A stretch of 8,806 bases of DNA from Candidatus Hydrogenedentota bacterium (lineage in GTDB: Bacteria > Hydrogenedentota > Hydrogenedentia > Hydrogenedentiales > CAITNO01), in NCBI GenBank assembly GCA_903922535.1, contig CAIXUF010000614.1, positions 1 to 8,806 of the forward strand. The letters run 5' to 3'. The translations under genes and the position numbers were made by a program. A model generated the notes under the pieces. The model saw only the letters and a program-made list of their open reading frames with translations, made no database searches and was not told where the DNA came from. Position 1 is the first letter of the stretch. Each line of letters starts with the position of its first letter. Positions 7,398-8,806 of this stretch are shown one piece after another.

Positions 7398-8789
7398 ATG
7401 GAAAAATGGCAGATGACACGCCGCGCGTTTCTCGCGTCGGCCACCACGACGGCGGTGCTTGCCGGCTGCGCCACGTCCAAGCCGGTGCTGAACACGGCCA
7501 GGGTCGTTCCGCGCAAGATATCGCCGAACGCCAAGCTGAACCTGGCCTGCATCGGCTGCGGGGGCATGGGCAAGGGCGACACGATGAGCTGCGCGGGGGA
7601 AAAGGATCTGGTCAACATCGTCGCGCTGTGCGACGTGGATGACAAGAGCGCCGAGGAGTCCTTCTACAAGCTGCCGAACGCGAAGCGGTACAAGGACTAC
7701 CGCAAGATGCTGGACGAGATGGACAAGGAAATTGACGCCTGCACGGTGAGCACGCCCGACCACACGCATGCGCCGGCCGCCTATACCGCGATGATGAAGG
7801 GCAAGCACGTGCGCGTGCAGAAGCCGCTGACGCACACAATCGCCGAGGCGCGCCTGCTGGCCACGGTGGCCAAGCAGACCGGCCTGGTCACGGCGATGGG
7901 CAACCAGGGTCACTCGGGCGACGGCGTGCGCGAACTGTGCGAGTTCCTGTGGTCCGGCGTCATCGGCGACGTGAAAGAGGCCCACATCTGGACCGACCGG
8001 CCGATCTGGCCGCAGGGCATCGAAAAGCCGCTGGCCGAGAAGCCCGTGCCCGCCACGATGGACTGGGACCTGTGGCTCGGCGCCGCGCCGGTGCGCCCCT
8101 ACAACGACGGCTACGCGCCCTTCAAGTGGCGCGGCTGGTGGGATTTTGGCTGCGGCGCCATCGGCGACATGGCCTGCCACATCATGGACCCTGCCTTCTG
8201 GTCGCTGCACCTGGGCGACGCCACGAAGTACTCGGTTGAGGTGGTCAAGCAGGAGGGCATGACCAAGCAGACCCCGCCGAAGCGGTCAATCATCAAGTTC
8301 GAGTTCCCCGAGCGCAACACGGCGAACGGCGTCATGGCGCCGGTGACGGTGTACTGGTACGACGGCAAGCTCAAGCCGCCCCGGCCCGAGGGCATTCCTG
8401 CGGACGAGGTGCTCGGCGACGACGGGAACGGCTCGCTGTTCATCGGCACCAAGGGCGTTGCCACGTCCGGCACCTACGGCGCCAAGTCGCGGCTGCTGCC
8501 CGCGGCCAAGATGCAGGACTACAAGCGCCCCGACCCGACGATCCCGCGCGTTCCGGGCGAGAACCCGTACCTCTACTGGATCAAGGCGTGCATCAACAAC
8601 ACCGTCGCGATGTCCGACTTCTCCTACGCGGGCCCGCTGACCGAAGTGGCCAACATGGGCAATGTGGCCCTGCTCGCGGGCAAGAAGATTGAGTTCGACG
8701 TGGCCTCGATGAAGATCACGAACGACAAGAAGGCCAACCAGTACCTGACGAAGGAATACCGGAAGGGCTTCGACTTCATGCCGCTGTAA
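7398..8789 (+). CDS. Tat-exported lipoprotein oxidoreductase, Gfo/Idh/MocA family
   Basis: NAD(P)-dependent oxidoreductase of the Gfo/Idh/MocA family, 463 residues; the family oxidises or reduces sugars, inositols and related polyols, and the substrate here is unknown. The N-terminus is a Tat signal, T7-R8-R9-A-F-L, followed by a hydrophobic stretch and lipobox LAGC with Cys24. The protein is therefore probably folded with its cofactor, exported and lipid-anchored. Ala at +2 after Cys does not suggest inner-membrane retention. The Rossmann dinucleotide loop is GCGGMG (53-58), and the strand-end acid is in ALCDVD. The family EKP motif reads Q141-K142-P143, keeping the Lys. The substrate-side motif GDMACHIMD places Asp257 and His261 as probable catalytic residues. 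The C-terminal blocks SYAGPLTE and LTKEYRKGF match exported members common in Planctomycetes and Verrucomicrobia. Its codons look more GC-rich at third positions than those of the preceding gene. The neighbouring secreted hydrolase-like protein makes a role in sugar processing plausible but not shown. Confidence 0.9.
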   Translation: MEKWQMTRRAFLASATTTAVLAGCATSKPVLNTARVVPRKISPNAKLNLACIGCGGMGKGDTMSCAGEKDLVNIVALCDVDDKSAEESFYKLPNAKRYKDYRKMLDEMDKEIDACTVSTPDHTHAPAAYTAMMKGKHVRVQKPLTHTIAEARLLATVAKQTGLVTAMGNQGHSGDGVRELCEFLWSGVIGDVKEAHIWTDRPIWPQGIEKPLAEKPVPATMDWDLWLGAAPVRPYNDGYAPFKWRGWWDFGCGAIGDMACHIMDPAFWSLHLGDATKYSVEVVKQEGMTKQTPPKRSIIKFEFPERNTANGVMAPVTVYWYDGKLKPPRPEGIPADEVLGDDGNGSLFIGTKGVATSGTYGAKSRLLPAAKMQDYKRPDPTIPRVPGENPYLYWIKACINNTVAMSDFSYAGPLTEVANMGNVALLAGKKIEFDVASMKITNDKKANQYLTKEYRKGFDFMPL

Positions 8790-8806
8790 TCGCGCGGCGC
8801 ACGGGA

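Noticed and set aside
7187..7642. Forward open frame in the intergenic region running into the oxidoreductase gene
   Set aside because: About half of it overlaps the oxidoreductase in another frame. Its product is a low-complexity basic sequence without motifs.
6888..8210. Antisense open frame over the end of the glycosidase gene and the oxidoreductase (about 440 codons)
   Set aside because: It is opposed to well-supported genes and would cross the promoter and hairpin region. No family signature.
1..8806. CRISPR array, tRNA, rRNA, transposase or terminal repeats
   Set aside because: I saw no spaced direct repeats, no tRNA-like cloverleaf with CCA end, no rRNA conserved stretches and no transposase-like protein on either strand.

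Overview
The window is high-GC bacterial DNA, read entirely on the + strand. It carries six protein-coding genes, one of them cut by the left edge, and no RNA gene, insertion sequence or CRISPR array that I can see. The gene set suggests an environmental Gram-negative heterotroph. A Tat-exported lipoprotein of the Gfo/Idh/MocA family next to a large secreted multidomain glycosidase-like protein is typical of Planctomycetes, Verrucomicrobia, Lentisphaerae and Hydrogenedentes-type genomes. That placement is inference from protein style, not from a marker gene.

Region 1 (1-4338) is a housekeeping operon: ftsH (3' part only), folP, glmM and pdxJ. The genes are tightly packed. There are 32 nt between ftsH and folP, an 8-nt overlap between folP and glmM, and 21 nt between glmM and pdxJ, each with a good Shine-Dalgarno. 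They encode the membrane AAA+ zinc protease, dihydropteroate synthase (folate), phosphoglucosamine mutase (UDP-GlcNAc, hence peptidoglycan and LPS) and pyridoxine 5'-phosphate synthase (vitamin B6). The catalytic residues I could place are present in all four. One departure is in FolP, where the usual Ser-Arg-Lys loop reads Ser-Asn-Lys.

Region 2 (4339-7170) begins with a 165-nt non-coding stretch holding a weak two-tier inverted repeat. It is followed by one large gene for an 888-residue secreted protein: signal peptide, N-terminal beta region, LamG-like jelly-roll, TIM-barrel-like glycosidase domain and C-terminal beta domain. Its substrate is unknown.

Region 3 (7171-8806) has a 227-nt intergenic region with two hairpins and a plausible sigma70-type promoter. 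It then encodes a 463-residue Tat lipoprotein oxidoreductase of the Gfo/Idh/MocA family, and 17 nt of non-coding tail follow. The secreted hydrolase-like protein and the exported oxidoreductase could act on the same sugar outside the cytoplasm. This is the least described part of the window, but the link rests only on adjacency and shared export. I found no clear evidence of a wholly new system.
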